This document shows positions 34,594 to 42,989 of a stretch of DNA of 44,587 nucleotides, one piece after another. Source of the DNA: Lactiplantibacillus daowaiensis (lineage in GTDB: Bacteria > Bacillota > Bacilli > Lactobacillales > Lactobacillaceae); assembly GCF_005405085.1 (NCBI RefSeq), contig NZ_BJDJ01000023.1, forward strand, positions 1-44,587. Reading direction: 5' to 3'. The notes beneath the pieces are model-generated. The model was not told the DNA's origin. It was given only the letters and a program-made list of their open reading frames with translations, and did no database searches. Both the position numbers and the translations under genes were made by a program. Position 1 is the first letter of the stretch. Every line of letters begins with the position of its first letter.

Positions 34594-34925
34594 TAGGCTA
34601 AACACACTCAAAACGCCTACATAACAACAATATTAGCTTTATGACAATGTCTTATATCTGGAAAAGGTTGGGTTGGCTGGTTATGTTTTTAAAAAAATTA
34701 TGAATCACACTATAACTATTTATTATGACAATTGTGTGTGTTGAGACGTGAAAACTGGCGGTTTTCTAATTGAACAATAAATTTTTCATTAGTGATACTT
34801 ATATCCTGAATTGGGTATGGGTGAAGCTTAAAATCAGCACAATAGTTAAGGGGATAAATCAATATGTGGCAATTAAAATATTAATTCTTTTTGTCGCAAA
34901 CTAAAGCGGTCTGTTTAAGTCAACG
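34594..34925. other. A/T-rich intergenic region
   Basis: No coding or RNA element is visible. A motif AAGGGGATAAATCAATATG near 34847-34865 resembles the start region of the large surface genes but leads only to a 6-codon frame on the plus strand, so it may be chance or a relic. Confidence 0.4.
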
Positions 34926-34966
34926 AAAAAACGCCGCGACCAACTTAAGCGTGGTCGCGGCGTTTT
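34926..34966 (-). terminator. Terminator of the transglycosylase gene
   Basis: A 15-bp stem AAAACGCCGCGACCA/TGGTCGCGGCGTTTT, followed on the minus strand by a T run. Confidence 0.85.
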
Positions 34967-34994
34967 GCTATTTTAGGCGGGGGTAGCTATTAGT

Positions 34995-35531
34995 CTAGTA
35001 ACCCCAAGCACTTAATCCTTGGGCTTCATAGAGACTAACAGCGGCGTCGACTTGGGCTTCGACGGAACCACTACTAATGTGCATATTTTGGAATAACCCA
35101 TAAGCACCACTAGAACTGTTGACAACATAAGGTTCCCAGTTGGATTCGCGGGTAATGATCGTGTTCCAAGTTGATTCAGAAACCCCAGTCCGTGAGGCCA
35201 TTTGACTCAAGACGTAACTCTTCAAATTGCTCCCAGTATAAGTCGAAGAACTTGATGAGCTAGACGTTGACGTTGAACTGGTGGTAGCCGTTGTACTACT
35301 TGAACTAGTTGAGGTCCCAGTGTTTGTTGCAGCAGTACTTGTGCCAGTCGTTGTCGCTAACCGGTGGTAGCCGTAGTGTTGACTGGGACGAGCGGCATAA
35401 GTGGTCCCACCGTGGGGTGCCGTGGTGGTATCCGCGTTGGCTGAAACACTACCGACAAAGACTAATCCAGTGGCAATGGCAGAGGTTGTTAAGATGGTAC
35501 GCATGAATTTTTTCAAATTGATAAACTCCAT
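34995..35531 (-). CDS. Secreted lytic transglycosylase-like protein
   Basis: The 178-aa product has a classical signal peptide (KKFMRTILTTSAIATGLVFVGSVSANA, cleavage after ANA near residue 33), a Ser/Thr-rich linker (about 60-100) and a C-terminal SLT-like domain. Catalytic Glu129 lies in ITRESNWEP, followed by the N-S-SGAYGLFQN motif. It ends with AWGY, as many lactobacillar extracellular transglycosylases and Apf-like proteins do. It likely cleaves peptidoglycan at the cell surface during growth. ATG 35531 is the longest start; ATG 35504 directly before the hydrophobic core is possible, and neither has a strong ribosome binding site. It is monocistronic. Confidence 0.85.
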   Translation of the reverse strand: MEFINLKKFMRTILTTSAIATGLVFVGSVSANADTTTAPHGGTTYAARPSQHYGYHRLATTTGTSTAATNTGTSTSSSSTTATTSSTSTSSSSSSSTYTGSNLKSYVLSQMASRTGVSESTWNTIITRESNWEPYVVNSSSGAYGLFQNMHISSGSVEAQVDAAVSLYEAQGLSAWGY

Positions 35532-35881
35532 TTCTGTAAATGCTTTTTCAGGTGCTAAGCTTAACTCGAGTTTGCTTAATCGATTGGCACGAGTTTAGCG
35601 CGGCTATGTTACAAACCAATATCAAGCGCGTTAAGAAGCCGTGGCAAAGATGGCAGTCTTTTTACTAGTTAAGGGGCGCCGTAATTTGTGACGACCCGGG
35701 AGTGATTTGATAAAAGCTAGGCGCCGTAAGCTTGACAATCAAAAGGTTGGTTAGCCGGCTTGTTACAGAAATGGGAAAATGGGGGCTTGTTAAAGCTGAT
35801 TAAGATTAAGTAAAGAGCCTTACGATAAGGTAAACATCCTAACCAAAATCCAGTTAGCGCACTGATTGAAGGCGCATGAGG
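35532..35881. other. Intergenic region with a 10-bp direct repeat
   Basis: This 350-nt gap is upstream of the transglycosylase gene. It contains two copies of GGCGCCGTAA (35675-35684 and 35720-35729), 45 nt apart. Near 35850-35890 a dyad CCAGTTAG/CTAACTGG spans the stop codon of the AraC gene and may be its terminator. A weak leftward promoter may lie near 35590-35620. Confidence 0.45.
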
Positions 35882-36787
35882 CTAACTGGTTGTTCGGCGA
35901 TAACCGTGACTGGCCCGATATTCATTGGGCGTCATATTGAGGGCCCGTTTAAAGACCGCAAAAAAGCTACTCATATTTTTATAGCCTAATTCAAAGGCAA
36001 TTTCTTCAATCGTTTTATTCGATAGAGCAAGCATTCGTTTAGCCAGTTCGATTCGAATAAACGCGAGTTGACCAGTAAAGCTTTTATCAAAGAGCTTGCG
36101 ACAAAGGCGTGAAAAGTAGTTCTTATCATAACCAAAGTGAGCTGCGGTACCGCGTAATGTGGCGTCTTGACTATGGCGAACGAGGTAGTTAAAGATCAAC
36201 CCAGATTGCGTATCCGCGCTAGCATGGTGAATATCGGTGCCTGGAAAATCTGAGTCTGAAATCGAAATCGTCTGTTCGTGGTTACGGAGTAGCTCGGTTA
36301 GTAATAGGCCAGCCGTCATTTCACGTTGGTAACTTAAGAAGACATCGGTTAAGTCTTGCCGTTCGATTTCGGCCAGTAAATCAAAATAGCGATGTTTGAT
36401 TTGGTCATTGAGGTGGCGGTACACGATGTAATGCGGGTCATGTTCGCCAGCGTTCATTAGGTCGTGGACCATCGGGTTATCACCGACAACCACCATATTA
36501 AGCGGAGTTGGCGCATGCAAACATTCCGAAAAGACTCGCAATTGCGCCGGCGCGGCCAAATTACTTAACGTCATGGGTTGTGGCGATGATAGCATGATGA
36601 CGTCAAATGGTGAGAGTGAAACGTACTTCCCATTTAAGGACAATTCGCAAGCGGATAAACTTTCAATGAAACGAATGTGAAAACATGTGCTAATGTTTTC
36701 ATTTTCGGAACCGATTTTGAAACTCGTCTCGTTGAAATCGGTTTCTTTCAACGCTAGCTCAGACGCAACGACATAATTTTTAGCCAA
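35882..36787 (-). CDS. AraC-family transcriptional regulator
   Basis: The 301-aa protein has an N-terminal cupin-like sensing region (about residues 1-180) and a C-terminal double HTH AraC domain (about 200-297): LRGTAAHFGYDKNYFSRLCRKLF, then the second helix set with IEEIAFELGYKNMSSFFAVFKRALNMTPNEYR. It is divergent from flavoprotein A and the MFS transporter, which it probably activates in response to their substrate. It starts at ATG 36787 behind AGGAGGGG. Confidence 0.9.
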   Translation of the reverse strand: MAKNYVVASELALKETDFNETSFKIGSENENISTCFHIRFIESLSACELSLNGKYVSLSPFDVIMLSSPQPMTLSNLAAPAQLRVFSECLHAPTPLNMVVVGDNPMVHDLMNAGEHDPHYIVYRHLNDQIKHRYFDLLAEIERQDLTDVFLSYQREMTAGLLLTELLRNHEQTISISDSDFPGTDIHHASADTQSGLIFNYLVRHSQDATLRGTAAHFGYDKNYFSRLCRKLFDKSFTGQLAFIRIELAKRMLALSNKTIEEIAFELGYKNMSSFFAVFKRALNMTPNEYRASHGYRRTTS

Positions 36788-36871
36788 AATAACCCCTCCT
36801 ATTTGCAGAAAAGATACTTCTCCGTAGTTATAAAGATATTATACACTATCTACTTGTTCAATTTTTAGCAT

Positions 36872-36890
36872 TATACTGATTTTGCAAATC
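36872..36890 (+). promoter_or_regulatory. Promoter of flavoprotein A with dyad at the start point
   Basis: TATACT (36872-36877) has no good -35, as is common for AraC-activated promoters. It is followed by the dyad GATTT-TGC-AAATC (36878-36890). A TTTGCA copy also lies upstream near 36804. Confidence 0.4.
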
Positions 36891-36910
36891 AAGTTAAGGA
36901 GTGAACAAAG

Positions 36911-38416
36911 ATGACAAATCAAACGATGAATACTGATGTTTTAGTAGCTGGGACTGGTGGCACTGGCTTGGCGGCCGCTTATGCTGCAGCTGAAAAAGGG
37001 TTAAACGTTTTAGTCATTGAAAAGCAATCACAAATTGGTGGGAATACGAAAATTTCCAGTGGCTTTTTCGCAATTAATTCCAAAGAACAACAAGCGGCAG
37101 GCTTACATTTATCGACCAAAGAAGCAATTGCGGAATTAGCCAGTTATAACCATTACTTGTCTAACGGGACGTTATTATCCCGCATCGTAAATAGTTCTGC
37201 GGATACCTTGGCTTGGTTGGAAGGCATGGGGATGGAAATTAAACTCAACCCAACTGAAAACACCACGCAATTTGCCCATCGCGACAATGCTTATCGTGGT
37301 GGCTCCTATCACATGTATCAACATAAAGATGAAAGTTATCAACGGGTTCAACAAACCCTGGAAGATGCTGGCGTTAAGTTCCAATTCAACACGACGTTGA
37401 CTGACTTGATCATGGCAGACGGCAAGGTTGCTGGTGCGACTGCGATGACGACCGATGGTGACGATTTAACCATCAATGCTAAAGCCGTCGTGGTAGCGAC
37501 TGGTGGCTATGGTGGTGATGCTAAAAAAGTCGCTAAGACCATGCATACGCCTAACTTACGGACCTTGGGTGTCCCAAACAACGGTGAAGGGATGAACGCA
37601 ATGGTCAAAGCTGGTGCGACGGATATTGACAGCCATGCGTTGATTCATGCTGCGCAATTAGCCAAATCAAAAGTCACCCAAAAGACTTCTAACCAACATT
37701 TAGCGGGTTTCTCATCGAATGCCTTAACGCAATTATTATTAACCCCACAACTTTGGGTCAACATGAAAGGTGAACGGTTCGCTAATGAAGATGTCGTCTA
37801 CGACACGGTGGAATGGGCCAATGCTGCTTGGTCACAAGGTGGCAAGTACTTATTTATCGTTGACCAAGCGACATTAGATACATTTACCGCGGATAAAAAT
37901 TCTGAAGAAGTCTCACAAGCTGGTCCTGGAGCCGCAACGGGTCGTGGCGACTTTACTAAGTTAGCTGAAGCAGCGATTCAAGGTGAAACCGCCTATAAAG
38001 GTACCACGTTGGCGGAACTAGCTGAAAAAGCTGGCTTGAATCCAGCAGCACTAGCCAAAACAGTTGCGACTTACAATCAAGCAATTGCCGCCAAAGATGA
38101 TCAAGAATTCAGCAAATCAACTAAATCATTAGCGTACTCAGTTGAAAAAGGGCCGTTTTATGCCTTTATCAGTCAAGCAGCCTACTTAGGTACCGTTGGT
38201 GGTGTACGGGTCGATGAAGATTTAGCGGTCTTAGATGATAACTTTAAACCAATTCCTGGTCTTTATACCGGTGGTGCCAATGCCGGCGGCTATTATGAAG
38301 GTCACAGTTATCCAGCTTTTGAAGGATTAGCATCTGGTTTTACCTGGACGTCCGGTCGGATTGCCGGCACGAGTGCGGCGGATTACATTAAAGCGACAAC
38401 TGCGACGGTGCAATAA
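36911..38416 (+). CDS. FAD-dependent fumarate-reductase-like oxidoreductase (flavoprotein A)
   Basis: The 501-aa soluble flavoprotein is of the FAD_binding_2/flavocytochrome c group: a dinucleotide-binding N terminus (VLVAGTGGTGLAAAYAAAEKG, IEKQSQIGGNT), a capping domain, and a C-terminal FAD segment (YTGGANAGGYYEGHSYPAFEGLASGFTWTSGRIAG). There is no signal peptide, heme domain, FMN-binding domain or quinone partner. In the RFANEDVVYD motif, Tyr297 stands where fumarate reductases have the proton-donating Arg, and the ANRLGG motif is replaced by HSYPAFEG. The substrate is therefore probably an unsaturated compound other than fumarate. It has a good ribosome binding site (AAGGAG) and is followed by an MFS transporter 36 nt later. 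Confidence 0.85.
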   Translation: MTNQTMNTDVLVAGTGGTGLAAAYAAAEKGLNVLVIEKQSQIGGNTKISSGFFAINSKEQQAAGLHLSTKEAIAELASYNHYLSNGTLLSRIVNSSADTLAWLEGMGMEIKLNPTENTTQFAHRDNAYRGGSYHMYQHKDESYQRVQQTLEDAGVKFQFNTTLTDLIMADGKVAGATAMTTDGDDLTINAKAVVVATGGYGGDAKKVAKTMHTPNLRTLGVPNNGEGMNAMVKAGATDIDSHALIHAAQLAKSKVTQKTSNQHLAGFSSNALTQLLLTPQLWVNMKGERFANEDVVYDTVEWANAAWSQGGKYLFIVDQATLDTFTADKNSEEVSQAGPGAATGRGDFTKLAEAAIQGETAYKGTTLAELAEKAGLNPAALAKTVATYNQAIAAKDDQEFSKSTKSLAYSVEKGPFYAFISQAAYLGTVGGVRVDEDLAVLDDNFKPIPGLYTGGANAGGYYEGHSYPAFEGLASGFTWTSGRIAGTSAADYIKATTATVQ

Positions 38417-38452
38417 ATAGTACCGCGATAATTTATAAGGGGGCTCTGCGTC

Positions 38453-39643
38453 ATGGACACGCCAAGTAAGTCATATATTTCAAAAACCCGGATCGGGGTA
38501 TTAGCTGTTAGTTCAATGGGGATGGCCGCATTAGCCATTACGCCTTCCTATGCAGCGATTGCCAAAACATTTGCGTTAGGCAATACCAGCGTTCAAATGT
38601 TAACATCATTACCAAATTTATTTATGATGTTGGCTGGTTTAATCATTGGGAAGCTGACCGCCAGCAAAATCAATCTTAAAACCTTAACATTAAGTGCGAT
38701 CGTGTTAGTCGTGATTGGTGGTTTTTTGCCACTAGCTTATCATGATAGTTTTGCGTTCTTGCTATTTTGTTCCTGTTTAGTTGGCTTAGGCCAGGGGGCT
38801 TGTACGAACTTATCGCAAGTCTTGATTTCACAAATGTTGCCCGAAAAAGAACGGCAATCTACGATGGGCCTAACGACTACTTTCACGAATATCGGTGGCA
38901 TCATTTTCATCATGGGTGGTGGCCAGTTAGCGGCAACCAATACTTGGGTCAACAATTATTGGATCTATATTTTCACATTGTTAGTCTTAGTCGTTACGCT
39001 AGCATTAGTGCCATTGCATCCAGAACAAGTGAACCAAGATGATGGCAATAGTGGTGAGAAGATTCAATTAAATAAATATGTCTTCTACTGCGCGTTTTGG
39101 GCCTTCTTTACGATGTTGCTTAACAATGTGTTGAACAATAATATCTCATTGTTTGTCGTTGATGAAAAACTTGGGGCCACATCTCAAGCCGCATTAACAT
39201 CGACAATTTCCTTGATCGGTGGGATGCTTTGTGGGTTGATTGTTGGGGTTATCGGTAAGAAGTTTAAATATACCTCAATTTCAATGTCCTTTATCTTATA
39301 TGGGTTATCTTACTTATTAGTTGGTTTTGGTCATTCATTGATGTTAGCCTTTGTCGGCAGTTTCTTTGTCGGTGCAGCGATGAGTATTGCGATGGGGCAA
39401 TTCCCATACTTGATCTCGATTACGGTCGGTAAAAATAGTGTTTCGATGGCGCTGGGGGTCTACGTGGCCATTTACTCAGTTGGTGGGGTTGTCAGTCCCT
39501 TCATCATCAATCCATTAACGAGCGCGGTTAAGAGCATGGGCTTAAATGCTTTTTCTGTCAGTGGGGTCTTAGCCTTGATTTTAGGTGTCGCCTGCCTGTT
39601 AGTGAATTTCCAAAAGAAACTGGTTCAAGATGCACTCGGTTAA
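38453..39643 (+). CDS. MFS transporter
   Basis: The 396-aa integral membrane protein has 12 predicted helices in two halves of six with a charged central loop (HPEQVNQDDGNSGEKIQLNK, about residues 195-212). The motif A region after helix 2 reads GKLTASKINLKT and is degenerate. It is in an operon with flavoprotein A and next to the rest of the cluster, so it is likely the uptake or exchange system for the substrate. Specificity cannot be read from sequence. GGGGG precedes ATG 38453, and a terminator follows. Confidence 0.88.
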   Translation: MDTPSKSYISKTRIGVLAVSSMGMAALAITPSYAAIAKTFALGNTSVQMLTSLPNLFMMLAGLIIGKLTASKINLKTLTLSAIVLVVIGGFLPLAYHDSFAFLLFCSCLVGLGQGACTNLSQVLISQMLPEKERQSTMGLTTTFTNIGGIIFIMGGGQLAATNTWVNNYWIYIFTLLVLVVTLALVPLHPEQVNQDDGNSGEKIQLNKYVFYCAFWAFFTMLLNNVLNNNISLFVVDEKLGATSQAALTSTISLIGGMLCGLIVGVIGKKFKYTSISMSFILYGLSYLLVGFGHSLMLAFVGSFFVGAAMSIAMGQFPYLISITVGKNSVSMALGVYVAIYSVGGVVSPFIINPLTSAVKSMGLNAFSVSGVLALILGVACLLVNFQKKLVQDALG

Positions 39644-39655
39644 GTTATCATAATA

Positions 39656-39703
39656 GTACCCGCAACACGCATGGCGTTAGGCCTGGTGTTACGGGTGCTT
39701 TTT
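39656..39703 (+). terminator. Terminator after the MFS gene
   Basis: A stem GTACCCG-AACAC/GTGTT-CGGGTGC with one mismatch and G-U pairing, followed by TTTTT. It separates the two halves of the cluster. Confidence 0.75.
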
Positions 39704-39778
39704 AGTTCTGATAAACTAGTGTTAGTCGATTTGATGGCGTTGCAGTCAAAATAAATCGCGATAAAAGTGGGTGGAGAA

Positions 39779-40645
39779 ATGAATTATAATTTAATGCCAG
39801 TTAAGTATTTCGTCGATGTGGTGCAGACACATGGGTTTGGCTCAGCGGCAAAACGCAACTATGTATCTGAAACTGCCGTAAGTTCGGCCATCAGTAAGTT
39901 GGAAGCTGCGCTAGGTCATAAGCTGTTGAATCGTGCTGCGGGCCAGTTTTCGTTAACCCCGGTGGGGGAACAGTTTTATCAACGAGCAGTTGAGATTCTG
40001 AATGCGTATAACGAGATCTGGCGACATCCAGATACGCATCCAGAGCAACTTGTGCGCATTCACTTCTTACAAGGATTAGCGGCGGATGCCGCTGAATTTG
40101 CGAATCAATTGCCTGCCCGGACCCACATTAATTTTGATGAAGAGGCCTTTAATCACAGTATTAGCCGTCTGATCAAGGGCGACTATGACTTGCTAATTGG
40201 GTTTGAATTGGCTTTTTTGAATAATGCGAAATTAAAGACCGTTCCGTTAAAAACAATCAACTTTGATTTGTTGTTTAATGCAACGGCAGTAGCGACTCAG
40301 TCGGCCGACTTACAGACGTTGGCGCGACAGTCGACCTTTTATTTACAGTACTGGCAATCAACGGGCATCTCGGATATTCAAGCGGCAATGCTCAAAGCTT
40401 ATCGGCAAGCCGATTGGGATTTTCAGCAAGTGGCGGGTGTGAATAGTTTTGCGGCGGCATGCTTGAATGTGAATTTCCGTGGTGGGTTGACGATGGTGCC
40501 AGAAAATTTTGAAATTCCAGCTAATTGTGAAAATATTTACAGATATGCCCCCGCGCATCTCCGCCAGGCATTTAAGGTGGTAATTGCGATGAATCGCACG
40601 GCTAATCCTGAACTTGTTAAACTAGTCATGCGCGCGATAAGTTGA
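39779..40645 (+). CDS. LysR-family transcriptional regulator
   Basis: The 288-aa product has an N-terminal winged helix (about residues 3-62: VKYFVDVVQTHGFGSAAKRNYVSETAVSSAISKLEAALGHKLL) and a periplasmic-binding-like effector domain. ATG 39779 gives the usual LysR N terminus; GTG 39767 is an alternative with no better signal. It is encoded on the same strand as its likely target operon, 100 nt upstream of flavoprotein B, with a dyad ATTGT-N10-ACAAT over that promoter. Confidence 0.9.
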   Translation: MNYNLMPVKYFVDVVQTHGFGSAAKRNYVSETAVSSAISKLEAALGHKLLNRAAGQFSLTPVGEQFYQRAVEILNAYNEIWRHPDTHPEQLVRIHFLQGLAADAAEFANQLPARTHINFDEEAFNHSISRLIKGDYDLLIGFELAFLNNAKLKTVPLKTINFDLLFNATAVATQSADLQTLARQSTFYLQYWQSTGISDIQAAMLKAYRQADWDFQQVAGVNSFAAACLNVNFRGGLTMVPENFEIPANCENIYRYAPAHLRQAFKVVIAMNRTANPELVKLVMRAIS

Positions 40646-40670
40646 AGTTATCGCTAGTAACTTTTATGTG

Positions 40671-40700
40671 TTGACCTTTAATTGTGAACCAATCTACAAT
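40671..40700 (+). promoter_or_regulatory. Promoter of the flavoprotein B operon with LysR-type dyad
   Basis: -35 TTGACC (40671-40676), an 18-nt spacer and -10 TACAAT (40695-40700). The dyad ATTGT-N10-ACAAT (40681-40700) overlaps the -10 and resembles LysR recognition sites. The LysR gene lies directly upstream. Confidence 0.65.
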
Positions 40701-40744
40701 TTAAGTATCGAATGATTGATTGACATGAAAGGGTGAATTTGCAA

Positions 40745-42238
40745 ATGAAAACGTTATCAACAGCAGTAGTCGTCGTTGGCTCTGGTTCAGCCGGTATTTC
40801 AGCGGCGTTTGAGTTATATCAACGACAAGTCCCATTTATCTTAGTTGAACGGGGTGACAAAGTTGGCGGGGCCGGTAAGTTTGGCGCTCACGGGGTCTTT
40901 GCTGTTAACTCGAAACAGCAACAAGCTAAAGGTGTGACTTACGGCTATGAAGCGGCCTTTAAGGGGTTCACCGATTACAATCATTATTTTGTCAACGGTG
41001 AGTTGTTAGCCCGGTTCTTAAAGCTATCGGGTGCCAACATTGAGCGGCTGGCAGCCATGGGATTGCCAGTGACCGTCGAACCTAGTGAACAAAAAGCCCA
41101 TTTAAATGATCCACTTGTCTATCATAAGTTTAATAACTTCAAAGAAAAAATGACGAACTGGGACCGACTACCGGCACAATTTATTGCGGCGGGTAATCAA
41201 GTGTTACTAGAAACGGCTGCGGTTGATTTGGACTATGACGATGGCTTAAAAGCGGTGATTGTGGCCGATAAAGCTGGTACACAGACCCGTATCGAAACGA
41301 CTAAAGTAATCTTTGCGGATGGCGGTTATTGCGGGGATGCCCAATTAATGGCTGATAAATATGCCGATGCCGCAGAATTTCTAAATCTCGGTGAACGTAA
41401 AGCTGACGGGACGGGCATCAAGTTGGCCCAAAAGCTGGGCGCTGATACGACCCATGCGCCTGTGTTATTTGCCCATGGCTGTGCGCCTAGTCGGCAAATC
41501 AACCCAATGCGCCGGGATAGTAGTGTTGAAACGCTGACGAACTTACCGTTACTTTGGCTCGACAAAACTGCCAACCGGTTCGTCAATGAAGATGTGGTTT
41601 ATGATTTTGCGATGTGGGCCAATGCCGCCCATAATGTGCAGGGCAAATATTACGTGGTTTTAGATCAAAAGACGTTGGATCACTTTAGAACCCAAACAGT
41701 GTCATTAGAAGATACTTTTGAACGCCAGTTTTGTGAAGTTGGGCAAACACCACGAACCACGGTAGGACCACTTTCCAATATTCAAGCTGATTTTGATGCG
41801 GCTAGTCAAACCGGTGAAGTTGTTAAAGCCGATTCGCTGGCGGCGTTAGCCACTAAGCTGAAATTGCCATTAGCGGCGTTACAACGCAGCATTCAAAGTT
41901 ACAATCAAGCCGTTGCGCAACAAAATGATACGACTTTCTTAAAACCCACGGATGAATTGTTGTTTGGGGTTGAAGATGGTCCAGTATATGCAATCGTTGA
42001 ACATTGTGCCATTTTAGGTACATTAGATGGCGTTAATGTGAACCGGAATTGTGCACCCGTCACCAAAGCGGGCGCGCCAATCAAGGATTTGTATGTGGTT
42101 GGTAATAATGTTAATGGCTTGTATTCTGATGGCTATCCAAGTTATGAAGGCATTGCGAATGGCTTTGCCTTTGTCTCCGGTTGGATTGCGGCCACCGAAG
42201 CGGTTAAAAGTTTAAGTCAAGTGAAAGCGGAGGTCTAG
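40745..42238 (+). CDS. FAD-dependent fumarate-reductase-like oxidoreductase (flavoprotein B)
   Basis: The 497-aa paralogue of flavoprotein A starts at ATG 40745, with GGGTG 9 nt upstream; the frame is open to GTG 40733. The FAD-binding N terminus is VVVVGSGSAGISAAFELYQ, followed by the shared segment GVFAVNSKQQQAKGV. In RFVNEDVVYD, Tyr286 replaces the catalytic Arg of fumarate reductases, and the C-terminal motif is GLYSDGYPSYEGIANGFAFVSGWIA. It has no secretion, heme or FMN-binding features, so it is cytosolic. It is first in a three-gene operon with an SDR and flavoprotein C, spaced 3 and 13 nt apart. Confidence 0.85.
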   Translation: MKTLSTAVVVVGSGSAGISAAFELYQRQVPFILVERGDKVGGAGKFGAHGVFAVNSKQQQAKGVTYGYEAAFKGFTDYNHYFVNGELLARFLKLSGANIERLAAMGLPVTVEPSEQKAHLNDPLVYHKFNNFKEKMTNWDRLPAQFIAAGNQVLLETAAVDLDYDDGLKAVIVADKAGTQTRIETTKVIFADGGYCGDAQLMADKYADAAEFLNLGERKADGTGIKLAQKLGADTTHAPVLFAHGCAPSRQINPMRRDSSVETLTNLPLLWLDKTANRFVNEDVVYDFAMWANAAHNVQGKYYVVLDQKTLDHFRTQTVSLEDTFERQFCEVGQTPRTTVGPLSNIQADFDAASQTGEVVKADSLAALATKLKLPLAALQRSIQSYNQAVAQQNDTTFLKPTDELLFGVEDGPVYAIVEHCAILGTLDGVNVNRNCAPVTKAGAPIKDLYVVGNNVNGLYSDGYPSYEGIANGFAFVSGWIAATEAVKSLSQVKAEV

Positions 42239-42241
42239 CTC

Positions 42242-42976
42242 ATGTTAAAAGATAAAGTTGCGATGGTGACGGGGGCGGCACAAGGCATTGGGTTTGCGAT
42301 TAGCGAGGAATTTGCGAAGCAAGGTGCGAACGTGGTGTTGGCTGATTATAATCCCGAAGTGACGGCCGTCGCTGAAAAGTTAGCGGCTAACTATGACGGT
42401 AAAATCACTGGCTTAGTGATGAATGTCATGGATAATGACAGTATTCAAGCGGGCCTAGATCAAGTGATGGCTGACTTTGGGCGTTTAGACTATGTGATGA
42501 ATAATGCTGGTGGCGGTACGCTCAAACCATTTGTGGAATTAACCGATGATGACTTTGATAAGACGATCAATTTGGATTTACGGGGCACGTTCCAATGTAT
42601 GCGCGCTGAAATCAAATTATTCTTAAAACAAGGCTTCGGGTCGATCGTGAATACGGGTGCGCTTGGAAGTATTTATAACCCGGGTGGCATGGGCGCTTAT
42701 AATGCGGCTAAAAATGGCATTATGGGCATGACCCAAGCGGCTGCGGTGGATTATGCGGCGGACAATATTCGGGTTAACTGTGTGGCACCTGGATTGACTA
42801 AGACGCTGTTAAATGATGGTGGTTTTCTAGAAAAAATCTTACCAACGGTGCCAATGAAACGGTATGAAACTGCTGCTGAAGTCGCAAAAGTCTTCGTCTT
42901 TGTTGCCAGTGAGGCCACCTTTATGACTGGTCAAACGGTCTTAAGTGATGGTGGGGTTTCGGTCGGATTGAAATAA
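42242..42976 (+). CDS. Short-chain dehydrogenase/reductase (SDR)
   Basis: The 244-aa classical SDR has the nucleotide motif TGAAQGIG, an acidic Asp at the end of strand 2 (VVLADYN) indicating NAD(H) preference, NNAGG, and the active-site pair Tyr153-x3-Lys157 (YNAAK). The position 13 residues before Tyr153, normally the catalytic Ser, appears to be Ala140 (VNTGALGS); Ser143 is three residues further on. It either uses a shifted Ser or is altered. It sits between two FAD reductases in one operon, so the pathway probably combines C=C reduction with alcohol/ketone conversion. ATG follows the previous stop by 3 nt, with GGAGG just upstream. Confidence 0.88.
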   Translation: MLKDKVAMVTGAAQGIGFAISEEFAKQGANVVLADYNPEVTAVAEKLAANYDGKITGLVMNVMDNDSIQAGLDQVMADFGRLDYVMNNAGGGTLKPFVELTDDDFDKTINLDLRGTFQCMRAEIKLFLKQGFGSIVNTGALGSIYNPGGMGAYNAAKNGIMGMTQAAAVDYAADNIRVNCVAPGLTKTLLNDGGFLEKILPTVPMKRYETAAEVAKVFVFVASEATFMTGQTVLSDGGVSVGLK

Positions 42977-42989
42977 GGGGGTCACGCAG

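Noticed and set aside
36911..38416. Annotation as fumarate reductase or succinate dehydrogenase subunit
   Set aside because: The substrate arginines appear absent and there are no iron-sulfur, heme or membrane subunits nearby.
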